Assembly (NCBI GenBank): GCA_009918425.1
Contig: RGEC01000003.1
Location: 1 to 35,273, forward strand
Origin: Bacteroidota bacterium
GTDB lineage: Bacteria > Bacteroidota > Bacteroidia > NS11-12g > UBA955
Reading direction: 5' to 3'
DNA length: 35,273 bases
Position numbers and translations under genes: made by a program. The notes under the pieces are model-generated. The model had not been told where the DNA came from. It did no database searches and was given only the letters and a program-made list of their open reading frames with translations. Positions 1 to 7,631 of the stretch are shown here, one piece after another (positions within the stretch are counted from its first letter, which is position 1; each line of letters starts with the position of its first letter).

Positions 1-877
1 CGGCACAGCCATCTTCAATACTAATAATGGGGTATTTCCCACTCCAGCCAGCCCAATAGTCCACCATCTCTTCACTGCTGAACTTACGCCCATCGGATTT
101 TTTAAATACGTACAGTTTCTCATCTTCCTTATAGAGCTCACTGGTTGCGGCATCCATAGCAATATACATATCTACGCCGGGTTTATATCCGGCTTTCTCT
201 ATTGCCTTTAATACTGTTTCTATGGCTTCTTCATTGCTTTGTATGTTGGGCGCAAAACCACCTTCATCTCCCACATTTGTACTATATCCCTTGTCTTTAA
301 GAACAGATTTTAGGTGATGAAATACCTCCACGCCCATTCTGAGTGCATGGGAAAAATTATCTGCCTTCACAGGCATGACCATGAATTCCTGAAAATCAAT
401 TTTATTATCTGCATGCGCACCTCCGTTCAGAATATTCATCATGGGTACGGGCAAAATATTGGCATTGGCACCCCCAATGTAGCGGTATAGCGGCACACCC
501 ACCTCATCGGCTGCGGCATGGGCTGCAGCCATCGAAACTGCCAAAACTGCGTTTGCGCCGAGTTTAGACTTGTTCGGTGTTCCGTCCAGCTCAATCATTG
601 CCTTGTCAATTTCATTTTGTGAAGTAACCTCCATGCCTTCGATGGCATCCGCAATGATATTGTTTACATTATCTACTGCCTTAAGAACGCCTTTACCCAT
701 AAAAACAGATTTGTCATTGTCTCTCAATTCGGCAGCCTCGTGAATCCCGGTACTTGCACCGCTTGGCACTGCGGCTCTTCCGAAACCGCCATCTTCGGTA
801 AATACTTCGGCTTCAACGGTAGGATTGCCTCTGGAATCCAGTATCTGACGGGCATGAACATGAACAATAGCACTCAT
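1..877 (-). CDS. eno: enolase, partial (C-terminus beyond the left edge)
   Basis: Enolase interconverts 2-phosphoglycerate and phosphoenolpyruvate in glycolysis. About 292 N-terminal residues are visible from an ATG whose complement ends at 877. The start reads MSAIVHVHARQILDSRGNPT, the family's characteristic N-terminus. The catalytic-loop motif SGASTG, the HADNKIDFQEFMV stretch, GDEGGFAPN with a catalytic Glu, and SIEDG with a magnesium ligand all follow in the expected order. The reading frame is open to base 1, so the last third of the barrel lies outside the window. It starts 11 nt after the carA stop with no separate promoter visible, so the two are probably co-transcribed. The carA-eno order near rplQ is common in Bacteroidota. 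Identity is secure. Confidence 0.97.
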   Translation of the reverse strand, partial: MSAIVHVHARQILDSRGNPTVEAEVFTEDGGFGRAAVPSGASTGIHEAAELRDNDKSVFMGKGVLKAVDNVNNIIADAIEGMEVTSQNEIDKAMIELDGTPNKSKLGANAVLAVSMAAAHAAADEVGVPLYRYIGGANANILPVPMMNILNGGAHADNKIDFQEFMVMPVKADNFSHALRMGVEVFHHLKSVLKDKGYSTNVGDEGGFAPNIQSNEEAIETVLKAIEKAGYKPGVDMYIAMDAATSELYKEDEKLYVFKKSDGRKFSSEEMVDYWAGWSGKYPIISIEDGCA

Positions 878-888
878 TATTTGGTTAA

Positions 889-1992
889 TTAGGATTTGTG
901 TTTCTGGATTAATTCTATAAACTGATCGAAGAGGTACATAGAGTCGTGTGGTCCGGGAGACGCTTCAGGGTGATATTGTACGCTGAAAGCCGGTTTGTCT
1001 TTTCGGGCAATACCTTCCACGCTGTTATCGTTCAGATTTAAATGGGTAAGCATTACTTTTTCGTTGGCCGAATCTTCATATTTCACCGCAAAACCATGGT
1101 TCTGACTGGTGATTTCACTTCTGCCTGTTACCAGGTTTTTTACCGGATGATTTAAACCTCTGTGCCCATGATGCATTTTGTAGGTGGTGAGACCACTGGC
1201 GAGTGAAAGCAACTGATGGCCAAGGCAGATACCAAATGTTGGAATTCCTTTTTCTACAAGGTCCCGCACACAGGCTATAGCATAGTCCATGCTGGCCGGG
1301 TCACCAGGACCATTGCTAATCATAATTCCATCAGGATTCCAAGCCAAAACATCTGCTGAAGCAGATTTTGCAGGAAACACACCGATATAACAGCCGCGTT
1401 CCATAAGACACCTGGCAATATTTTTCTTGCTTCCGTAATCAAGTAAAGCAACACGTATAGGAGCATCTTCGTTACCCAGTGTATGGAAGGAATCGCTGCT
1501 CACGGTGCTGGCAAGCTCCAGTCCTGACATATCAGGGCAAGCACTCAATTGCCTTTTGAGTTCATCAACATCTTCGGTTTCGCTGCTGATGATGGCGTTC
1601 ATGGCTCCTGAATCACGGATATGTCTTACTATTTGCCGGGTATCTACATCAGCAATTCCCACGAGATTATTTTCAGTAAAGTAGGTATCTAAACTGTAAG
1701 AATCCATTTTCCGGGAGAACTGCTGGGAAAACTTTTTACAAACCAGGCCTGCAATTTTGATGGAATCACTTTCCACTTCTGCATCCCTAACACCGTAATT
1801 CCCAATATGATCATTGGTCATAATGAGAATTTGTCCTGTGTATGAAGGATCTGTAAAGACTTCCTGGTAGCCGGTCATGCCGGTATTAAAACAAATTTCG
1901 CCGGTTGTAGTTCCGATTTTACCAATGGCTGTGCCACGAAAAACGGTGCCATCCTGTAGCACCAGCAATGCGGGAATTTTTAATGAACTCAC
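889..1992 (-). CDS. carA: carbamoyl-phosphate synthase small (glutaminase) subunit
   Basis: CarA hydrolyses glutamine and channels ammonia to CarB for carbamoyl phosphate, feeding pyrimidine and arginine synthesis. The 367-residue length fits the family. The N-terminal CPSase_sm domain (about 1-150, with TGMTGYQE and DPSYTGQI) precedes a class I glutamine amidotransferase domain. That domain carries the nucleophile Cys256 in GICLGHQL and His341/Glu343 in QYHPEASPGPHD, so the triad is complete. The start used is GTG; no in-frame ATG lies upstream near it, and the next ATG would delete conserved sequence. carB is not adjacent. A 69-nt gap separates it from the terC-like gene upstream on the same strand; I found no convincing promoter there. 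Confidence 0.97.
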   Translation of the reverse strand: MSSLKIPALLVLQDGTVFRGTAIGKIGTTTGEICFNTGMTGYQEVFTDPSYTGQILIMTNDHIGNYGVRDAEVESDSIKIAGLVCKKFSQQFSRKMDSYSLDTYFTENNLVGIADVDTRQIVRHIRDSGAMNAIISSETEDVDELKRQLSACPDMSGLELASTVSSDSFHTLGNEDAPIRVALLDYGSKKNIARCLMERGCYIGVFPAKSASADVLAWNPDGIMISNGPGDPASMDYAIACVRDLVEKGIPTFGICLGHQLLSLASGLTTYKMHHGHRGLNHPVKNLVTGRSEITSQNHGFAVKYEDSANEKVMLTHLNLNDNSVEGIARKDKPAFSVQYHPEASPGPHDSMYLFDQFIELIQKHKS

Positions 1993-2061
1993 TTCAAGGG
2001 TTCAAATTTCGCCTATTTTTTCTAGTAAGTTAGATAATGTGGGTAAAATGTGACCAGAATG

Positions 2062-3078
2062 CTAATCCAAAGACTTTTTGGGGAAAAGGAATGAGGAAAT
2101 ATAGGTCAACACCAAAATACAGCCCAAAACAAGCAAAGCATGAACCTCATTGAATCCCAGGTTTTGAAGTTGTTTTTGAAAAATCATCTTTACACCAATA
2201 AAAACAAGTATGAGAGACAGTCCATACTGAAGAGTACTGAGGTTTTTAATACCATGCCCGAGCAGAAAAAACAGGCTCCTCAATCCCATAATGGCAAAGA
2301 TATTTGAAAAGAAAACCAGGTAAGGATCGAGGGTTATCCCAAAAATAGCAGGCACACTATCAACGGCAAATAAAACATCTGTAAATTCTACCAGCACGAG
2401 CACAACAAATAAAATCGTTGCATAACGTTTGCCATCCTTTACCATAAAAAATTTACCATTGGGGTTCTTTTCTTCGCTGATTCTAAAAAATCGGGAAACC
2501 CATTTAAAAACACGATGATTTTCTGTGTCAATGGTATCATTATTATCTTGCGAAAAGAGCATTTTGAGACCGGTAACTATTAGAAAACCACCAAATAAAT
2601 AGATCATCCAGTGAAACTGCTGTATCATAAGTCCGCCCAAAAAAATGAAAAGAAATCTCATCAGAACGGCTCCAATAACACCCCATACCAGAATTCTCTT
2701 TTGATCAGAAAGACTGATACCGAATGAACTGAAAATAAGCAGCATAACAAATAGATTATCTACACTGAGCGAATACTCAACAAAATAGCCGGTTATATAG
2801 CTCACCAGTGCTTCTTTTGAAAAGGATTCCCGGCATTTACTTACATCATCAAATACAATAAAATTACTTTTGTATGTATCCTTGAAATTTCGGTAATCTG
2901 CTACAGAATGAAGGTTATGTAAATTGTGATGAAAGAAATAAATCACTATGGAAAACAATAGTCCTGCCGTTATCCACCCGACTGTGCGCCAAAGCGCCTG
3001 TTTGGATGTTAGTGCTTTTTGTTCTTTGCATACACCCAACCTAAAGTTTACTTTTGCATCAATTATTAAAATCAACAT
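2062..3078 (-). CDS. TerC/Alx-family integral membrane protein
   Basis: This is a polytopic inner-membrane protein of the TerC/Alx family, members of which are linked to manganese export and tellurite resistance. The family signature is clear: TGYFVEYSLSVDNLFV near residue 100, and VEFTDVLFAVDSVPAIFGI with its conserved acidic residues, followed by FFSNIFAIMGLRSLFFLL. From the only usable ATG (complement of 3076-3078) the protein is 338 residues. The family's usual first membrane helix, which ends at a motif like LDLGVF, is poor here: only about six hydrophobic residues precede NFRLGVC. A TTG start at 3144 would lengthen the helix but runs inside the opposite peptidase gene. The start codon overlaps the divergent peptidase ATG in a CATG. 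The family call is firm; the substrate is unknown. Confidence 0.88.
   Translation of the reverse strand: MLILIIDAKVNFRLGVCKEQKALTSKQALWRTVGWITAGLLFSIVIYFFHHNLHNLHSVADYRNFKDTYKSNFIVFDDVSKCRESFSKEALVSYITGYFVEYSLSVDNLFVMLLIFSSFGISLSDQKRILVWGVIGAVLMRFLFIFLGGLMIQQFHWMIYLFGGFLIVTGLKMLFSQDNNDTIDTENHRVFKWVSRFFRISEEKNPNGKFFMVKDGKRYATILFVVLVLVEFTDVLFAVDSVPAIFGITLDPYLVFFSNIFAIMGLRSLFFLLGHGIKNLSTLQYGLSLILVFIGVKMIFQKQLQNLGFNEVHALLVLGCILVLTYISSFLFPKKSLD
3025..3056 (+). promoter_or_regulatory. Bacteroidota-type promoter for the S46 peptidase gene
   Basis: A TTTG at 3025-3028 is followed after 20 nt by TACTTTTG at 3049-3056, matching the Bacteroidota sigma-A consensus TTTG-N19/20-TAnnTTTG. The ATG of the peptidase lies 20 nt downstream, giving a short leader. 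It lies antisense to the 5' part of the terC-like coding region. Exact start of transcription is inferred. Confidence 0.7.
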
Positions 3079-5191
3079 GAGAAATATTACTGTAGTTGTG
3101 CTTTCCCTGCTCTGCGTAGGTTTGGTTTCTATTTCCGCCACCAAAGATGAGGGAATGTTTCCACTTAATTATCTTGATGAAAAAGCATTGCAGAATGCCG
3201 GATTGAAATTGTCAACAAAGGATTTATTCTCACCCGGTGAAGTTTCCCTGGCCAATGCATTGGTGAAAGTTGGTGGATGTTCAGGTTCCTTTATTTCTTC
3301 GGAAGGTTTAATTATCACTAATCATCACTGTGTATATGGTGGAGTCGCAGATTTAAGCACTGCAGACAATAATTATCTTGAAAATGGGTTTGTAGCCGCA
3401 GATAAAACCAAGGAATTGCCTATACAAATGCCCTGTAGGATAACCCAGTCCTTCGAAGATGTTTCTGCATTGGTTTTACAAGGTGTAACTAAAGATTTAA
3501 ATCCATCGGCCAGGGCAAAGGCAATATCAGGTAACATCAAAAAGATTCTTGAAGAAGAGAAAGTGAAAAACCCTGACCTGACAATGGAAGTTTCAGAAAT
3601 GTTTGTAGGAAAAAGCTACATGCTGTTTCGTTATCTTTTGATACCGGATGTAAGGCTGGTATTTGCGCCACCTGTCACCATAGGACAATTTGGAGGTGAT
3701 CTTGATAACTGGGAATGGCCAAGACACAATGGTGATTTTGGTATGGTGCGAGCCTATGTAGGCCCTGACGGAAAACCTGCTCCCTACAGCGAGAATAATG
3801 TTCCATTCAAACCCAAACGACACCTTAAAATAAATGCCAATGGCACCAAAGAGGGCGACTTCGTCTTTATCATGGGTTATCCGGGGCGCACCTACCGTCA
3901 CGAAAGTGCTCCATACCTGAAATTCCAGCAGGAAGTTCAGCTGCCTACCATTCAAAAATGGTATAGCTGGTATATACGGCAAATGAAAACATTGAGTGAA
4001 GGAAACGAGTCCAAGTTTCTGGCATTTGCAAAAGAGATTCAGGGGCTGGAAAATGTAGAGAAGAATTATCGGGGGAAAATGCAGGGATTGATGAGAACGG
4101 GTTTGGTTGATCAAAAAATAAACGATGAGGCTATGATGATGAAATTATCAGAAACGAAAAATGATGAGGCCATCAAACTTGCCATTCCAAAATTACAAAC
4201 CCTCTGGGCAAGAAAAACTGAACTGGCAGCTCAGCGTTACCATTACCAGTTCCTGTATAACCAATCAGGTCCATTCTATGCAGCCCAGTCAATAAGACAA
4301 TTTAAGAGCACATTTAACAAAGGCAATGCAGAGCAAAAAAAGAAAACCATTACAGCGTTTGCTGCCGCAATGCGGCAGAATTATACTGTTATTGATAAAA
4401 CCTTGGAAATTTCTGTTCTTAAGGAGCTGCTTCCAAAAATCAATGATAATCGAAAAGTTAAATTAAAAGTAAACGGGAAACTGCCCATAGCACAATGGAT
4501 TGATCAGAATTCAAAAAAAGATAAATTATTTGATACCGCCTTTGTATTTGGATTATTGCGAAACAATCCTGAAAAACTATTGAATTATCAAAGTGGCTTA
4601 ACCAAACTTTTTGATGAAGTTGAAGAAGAATCCATGCGTATAGAATATGAATGGAGCTTAATCGATCAGGAAATAAAAGCCATAATGCCTGTATACCTGG
4701 ATTTGAAGCAGGAATATAAAAATGGTCAATTTATTCCGGATGCTAACAGCACATTGCGTTTAACCTACGGATATATTAAACGATATAAGCCCAATGACGC
4801 AGAAATTCACATGCCTTACACCACACTCAAAGGGGTATTTGAAAAGGCCAATACCGCACCTGATTACCGATTGCCTTCCATTGTTGCTGATAAACTGCGA
4901 ATAAAGGATATACCCACAGTTTTTAAAGATAAAGAAACAGGAGAAGTGGCTGTGGCATTTCTATACAATCTTGATACAACGGGTGGTAACAGCGGAAGTG
5001 CCGTATTGGATGCAGATGGCAATCTGATTGGAATCAATTTTGACAGAAGCTTTACAGCCACCATCAATGATTATGCCTGGAACGATCAATACAGCCGAAG
5101 CATTGGATGCGACATACGTTACGTATTGTTTGTAGTCAAATATGTAGGCAAAGCGGATCATCTGCTGAATGAGATGGGCCTTTCTATCTGA
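3077..5191 (+). CDS. S46-family dipeptidyl-peptidase, DPP11-like (Asp/Glu-specific)
   Basis: This is a secreted chymotrypsin-fold exopeptidase that removes dipeptides from oligopeptide N-termini, supporting peptide catabolism in the periplasm. The ATG at 3077 gives 704 residues, close to the usual 700-720, and begins with a signal peptide (MRNITVVVLSLLCVGLVSIS). The triad reads as His84 (TNHHC), Asp210 (LDNWEWPRHNGDF) and Ser639 (TGGNSGS). An Arg sits 18 residues after the Ser (GINFDR, Arg657), the same spacing as Ser655/Arg673 in Porphyromonas DPP11, where Arg selects acidic P1 residues; DPP7 has Gly there. An earlier in-frame ATG at 2948 is rejected because it lies before the promoter and would bury the signal peptide. 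DPP11-type specificity is inference; the family is certain. Confidence 0.95.
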   Translation: MRNITVVVLSLLCVGLVSISATKDEGMFPLNYLDEKALQNAGLKLSTKDLFSPGEVSLANALVKVGGCSGSFISSEGLIITNHHCVYGGVADLSTADNNYLENGFVAADKTKELPIQMPCRITQSFEDVSALVLQGVTKDLNPSARAKAISGNIKKILEEEKVKNPDLTMEVSEMFVGKSYMLFRYLLIPDVRLVFAPPVTIGQFGGDLDNWEWPRHNGDFGMVRAYVGPDGKPAPYSENNVPFKPKRHLKINANGTKEGDFVFIMGYPGRTYRHESAPYLKFQQEVQLPTIQKWYSWYIRQMKTLSEGNESKFLAFAKEIQGLENVEKNYRGKMQGLMRTGLVDQKINDEAMMMKLSETKNDEAIKLAIPKLQTLWARKTELAAQRYHYQFLYNQSGPFYAAQSIRQFKSTFNKGNAEQKKKTITAFAAAMRQNYTVIDKTLEISVLKELLPKINDNRKVKLKVNGKLPIAQWIDQNSKKDKLFDTAFVFGLLRNNPEKLLNYQSGLTKLFDEVEEESMRIEYEWSLIDQEIKAIMPVYLDLKQEYKNGQFIPDANSTLRLTYGYIKRYKPNDAEIHMPYTTLKGVFEKANTAPDYRLPSIVADKLRIKDIPTVFKDKETGEVAVAFLYNLDTTGGNSGSAVLDADGNLIGINFDRSFTATINDYAWNDQYSRSIGCDIRYVLFVVKYVGKADHLLNEMGLSI

Positions 5192-5261
5192 TTCGAATTT
5201 ATTCTGTAACTCAGGTCACAAAGTTTTTAGTTTCTACATTTTTAATTTGCATAAAACAATT

Positions 5262-5570
5262 ATGGGATTAATATCAGCTTTATTTGGGAAGAAGGAGCCC
5301 CTTGATTTCAAAAAACTAATCAATGAAGGTGCTATCATACTGGATGTCCGTACCGTTGCAGAATTCAAAGGTGGACATATTAAAAACGCCAAAAACATTG
5401 CAGTACAAGATTTACAGTCACAGTTGAATATTTTAGATAAAAACAAAATCATCATCACATGTTGTGCATCGGGAATGCGCAGTGCTTCGGCCGCATCTAT
5501 TTTAAATAAGGCTGGATTTAGCGCCTACAATGGTGGTGGCTGGCAATCACTTCAACGCAAATTGTCATGA
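5262..5570 (+). CDS. single-domain rhodanese-like protein
   Basis: A 102-residue rhodanese fold protein, probably cytoplasmic, which would carry sulfane sulfur as a cysteine persulfide. The motif LDVRTVAEFKGGHIKNAKNI is typical, and the active-site loop C-A-S-G-M-R supplies the catalytic Cys68, preceded by another Cys67. The ATG at 5262 is preferred over an upstream in-frame ATG at 5169 that overlaps the end of the peptidase gene and adds non-conserved sequence. The last four bases overlap the thioredoxin start (ATGA), so the two proteins are translationally coupled and may act together, with thioredoxin reducing the persulfide. Its physiological substrate cannot be told from sequence. Confidence 0.9.
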   Translation: MGLISALFGKKEPLDFKKLINEGAIILDVRTVAEFKGGHIKNAKNIAVQDLQSQLNILDKNKIIITCCASGMRSASAASILNKAGFSAYNGGGWQSLQRKLS

Positions 5571-5872
5571 GCCTCAATTCATCATTTGATGCTCTGATTA
5601 GTGGAGATTTACCGGTCTTGATTGATTTTCATGCCACCTGGTGTGGACCTTGCAAAACACTGGCTCCCATTTTGGAACAAGTCAAATTGTCATTGGGAGA
5701 CGCTGTCAAAATTATTAAAATAGACATAGACAAAAACCCTTCCCTTGCCGGCAAGTTAAATATCAGTGGGGTACCTACGCTTATGCTGTATCATTCCGGC
5801 CAACTGATTTCACGAAAATCAGGTGTTTTGCCTGCTCATGAAATCATTAAAATGATACAAACCGGTAAATAA
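5567..5872 (+). CDS. trxA: thioredoxin
   Basis: A 101-residue classical thioredoxin, a cytoplasmic disulfide reductase. The active site W-C-G-P-C is at residues 25-29 and the cis-proline is in GVPTLMLY (Pro71). No signal peptide is present. The ATG at 5567 overlaps the rhodanese stop codon in ATGA, indicating coupled translation. It is the last gene of this plus-strand unit and is followed directly by a hairpin terminator. Because genomes usually hold several thioredoxins, the symbol marks the family rather than proven orthology to the main housekeeping thioredoxin. Confidence 0.93.
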   Translation: MSLNSSFDALISGDLPVLIDFHATWCGPCKTLAPILEQVKLSLGDAVKIIKIDIDKNPSLAGKLNISGVPTLMLYHSGQLISRKSGVLPAHEIIKMIQTGK

Positions 5873-5900
5873 AAAAAGCATCCTGTAGGATGCTTTTTTA
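5871..5900. terminator. bidirectional intrinsic terminator between trxA and rplQ
   Basis: The stem GCATCC / GGATGC (5878-5893) has a TGTA loop, preceded by a run of A and followed by a run of T, so it works on both strands. It ends the rhodanese-trxA transcript on plus and the rplQ end of the ribosomal cluster on minus, where the two converge. Confidence 0.88.
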
Positions 5901-5917
5901 TGTTTAAATCTGCTGAA

Positions 5918-6610
5918 TTATTCAGGTTTGTTTTCTTCTTCGCCTTCCTGGTTTTCAGGAGTGTTTTCTTGTGAGGCTTCGGTAGTTTCAGTTTCCGAAG
6001 TGGTTTCTTCAGCCGATGCAGATACTTCAGGCTGCGTTTCTTCTGATGTTTCAACTACAGTCGTTTCTTCTGTAACCACATTCTCAACAGGAGCTGCAGT
6101 TTCTTCAATCACTTCTGCTTCTACTTCTTCGGCAACAACGGGTGTAGCCTCTACAGGTACGGTAGTTTTAGCGGTGTTTGATGAAGCCTTACTGCGACCA
6201 CGACGGGTTTTCTTCGCTTCTTTCTTATCAGTTCCAAAACCCTGGAAGTATTCATTAAAATCAACCAATTCAATGAATGCCATCTCAGCATTATCACCCA
6301 TACGATTACCCACTTTTAGAATACGTGTGTAACCTCCTGGTCTGTTAGCTACTTTGGCACCTACAACGGTAAACAGCTCTTTTACTGCTTCCTTGTCTTT
6401 CAGGTAAGCAAAAACAGTTCTTTGGTTGTGTGTAGTTGCGTCTTTACCCTTGGTAATCAGGGGTTCAACATATGTCCTCAAAGCCTTGGCCTTGGCCAAA
6501 GTTGTAGTTATACGCTTATGAATTATCAGCGACGATGCCATATTTGCCATCAGCGCTTTGCGGTGAGGCGCAGTGCGTCCTAAATGGTTTACTTTTTTCC
6601 CGTGTCTCAT
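5918..6610 (-). CDS. rplQ: 50S ribosomal protein L17 (bL17) with long acidic C-terminal tail
   Basis: bL17 sits near the peptide exit tunnel of the 50S subunit. Residues 1-120 are the standard fold, starting MRHGKKVNHLGRTAPHRKAL and ending around AEMAFIELVDFNEY. A basic linker (about 121-150, with KKTRRGRSK) leads into roughly 80 residues almost wholly of Glu, Thr, Val, Ala and Ser without aromatic residues. The total of 230 residues is nearly double the 127 of E. coli. The frame of the tail is continuous and is terminated properly just before the shared terminator, so I take the tail as real. It is predicted to be disordered and strongly negative. It is the last gene of the ribosomal cluster, five nucleotides after rpoA. 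Confidence 0.96.
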   Translation of the reverse strand: MRHGKKVNHLGRTAPHRKALMANMASSLIIHKRITTTLAKAKALRTYVEPLITKGKDATTHNQRTVFAYLKDKEAVKELFTVVGAKVANRPGGYTRILKVGNRMGDNAEMAFIELVDFNEYFQGFGTDKKEAKKTRRGRSKASSNTAKTTVPVEATPVVAEEVEAEVIEETAAPVENVVTEETTVVETSEETQPEVSASAEETTSETETTEASQENTPENQEGEEENKPE

Positions 6611-6615
6611 TACAC

Positions 6616-7608
6616 TTAATCTTCGTTTAAGTTATACTTGGCGATTTCCATTCCGAAGTGAAGACCTTTGTCACGAACAAACTCTTCAAGTTCAGACAGG
6701 GATTTCTTACCAAAATTGCGGAATTTCAGAAGGTCATCAATGTGGTATTGTACCAATTCACCGAGAGTCTTTATTTCGGCCGCCTTCAAACAATTGTAGG
6801 CACGAACGGAAAGGTCTAGGTCGGCAAGCGGTGTTTTTAGAATTTTGCGCATTTGCAGGAACCCTTCGTCCACTTCTTCTACGGCTTTGCTAACCTTAGA
6901 TTCCGGCATAATATTCTCGTCGCTGAACAACACAAAATGCTGAATCAGGATTTTTGCAGCTTCTTTCAAGGCTTCTTCCGGGTGAATACTGCCGTCGGTT
7001 GTTACTTCCATGACCAATTTTTCATAGTCTGTGCGCTGTTCTACACGGAAGTCTTCTACGCTGTATTTAACATTTCTAATAGGCGTGAAGATACTATCGG
7101 TGGCAATTAAACCTAAAGGAGCATCCTTTACTTTGTTTTCCTCAGCAGGAACATAACCACGACCTTTACCAATGGTAAGTTCAAGCTCCAGGTTTACAGT
7201 CGGTTCAAGGTTACATAAAACAAGCTCAGGGTTAAGAATATTAAATGAGTTGGTATATCGGCCAATATCACCGGCAAGAAACTGGTCCTTGCCTTTGAGG
7301 CTGATAAAAATCTTCTCATTGTCATCGGTAGAAGAATTTGCCTTGAAACGAACCTGTTTAAGGTTAAGGATAATTTCGAGAACGTCTTCAACCACACCTT
7401 TGATCGTAGAAAACTCATGGTCAACACCCTGAATTTTTACAGATGTAATTGCATAGCCTTCAAGTGAAGAAAGCAGGATGCGGCGCATGGCATTTCCAAT
7501 AGTAACACCATAGCCTTTTTCAAGGGGTGAAAATTCAAACACACCGTGAAAATCGGTGGCTTTGTTCATTACCACCTTATTTGGTTTTTGAAAAGGAATA
7601 ACTCCCAT
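6616..7608 (-). CDS. rpoA: DNA-directed RNA polymerase alpha subunit
   Basis: RpoA dimerises to seed assembly of RNA polymerase. At 330 residues it has the normal length. The N-terminal assembly domain (about 1-235) contains SPLEKGYGVTIGNAMRRILLSSLEG, and the C-terminal domain (about 255-320) has the helix-hairpin-helix FRNFGKKSLSELEEF that contacts DNA and activators. It lies 23 nt after rpsD and 5 nt before rplQ, the standard alpha-operon position. Nothing unusual was seen. Confidence 0.98.
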   Translation of the reverse strand: MGVIPFQKPNKVVMNKATDFHGVFEFSPLEKGYGVTIGNAMRRILLSSLEGYAITSVKIQGVDHEFSTIKGVVEDVLEIILNLKQVRFKANSSTDDNEKIFISLKGKDQFLAGDIGRYTNSFNILNPELVLCNLEPTVNLELELTIGKGRGYVPAEENKVKDAPLGLIATDSIFTPIRNVKYSVEDFRVEQRTDYEKLVMEVTTDGSIHPEEALKEAAKILIQHFVLFSDENIMPESKVSKAVEEVDEGFLQMRKILKTPLADLDLSVRAYNCLKAAEIKTLGELVQYHIDDLLKFRNFGKKSLSELEEFVRDKGLHFGMEIAKYNLNED

Positions 7609-7631
7609 TTTTTGATTTGTTTTAAAAGGTT

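Noticed and set aside
1993..2061. Possible promoter for carA (GAAATTTG on the minus strand)
   Set aside because: The -7 element has a mismatch in the key T and no TTTG lies 19-20 nt upstream, so I did not annotate it.
2948..3076. N-terminal extension of the S46 peptidase from the ATG at 2948
   Set aside because: The added 43 residues precede the promoter at 3025-3056, run antisense to terC, and would place the signal peptide inside the protein.
3593..4114. 173-codon minus-strand frame within the S46 peptidase gene
   Set aside because: Antisense shadow with no recognisable protein pattern, lying inside a clear, conserved enzyme gene.
5918..6160. L17 acidic tail as a frameshift artefact
   Set aside because: The frame remains open with consistent composition, a proper stop, and the shared terminator just beyond. 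A frameshift usually gives a random mixture of residues.
5928..6332. Serine- and valine-rich plus-strand frame opposite rplQ
   Set aside because: It is the exact antisense of the Glu/Thr-rich L17 tail; GAA and GAG codons read as TTC and CTC on the other strand. No promoter or start context supports it.
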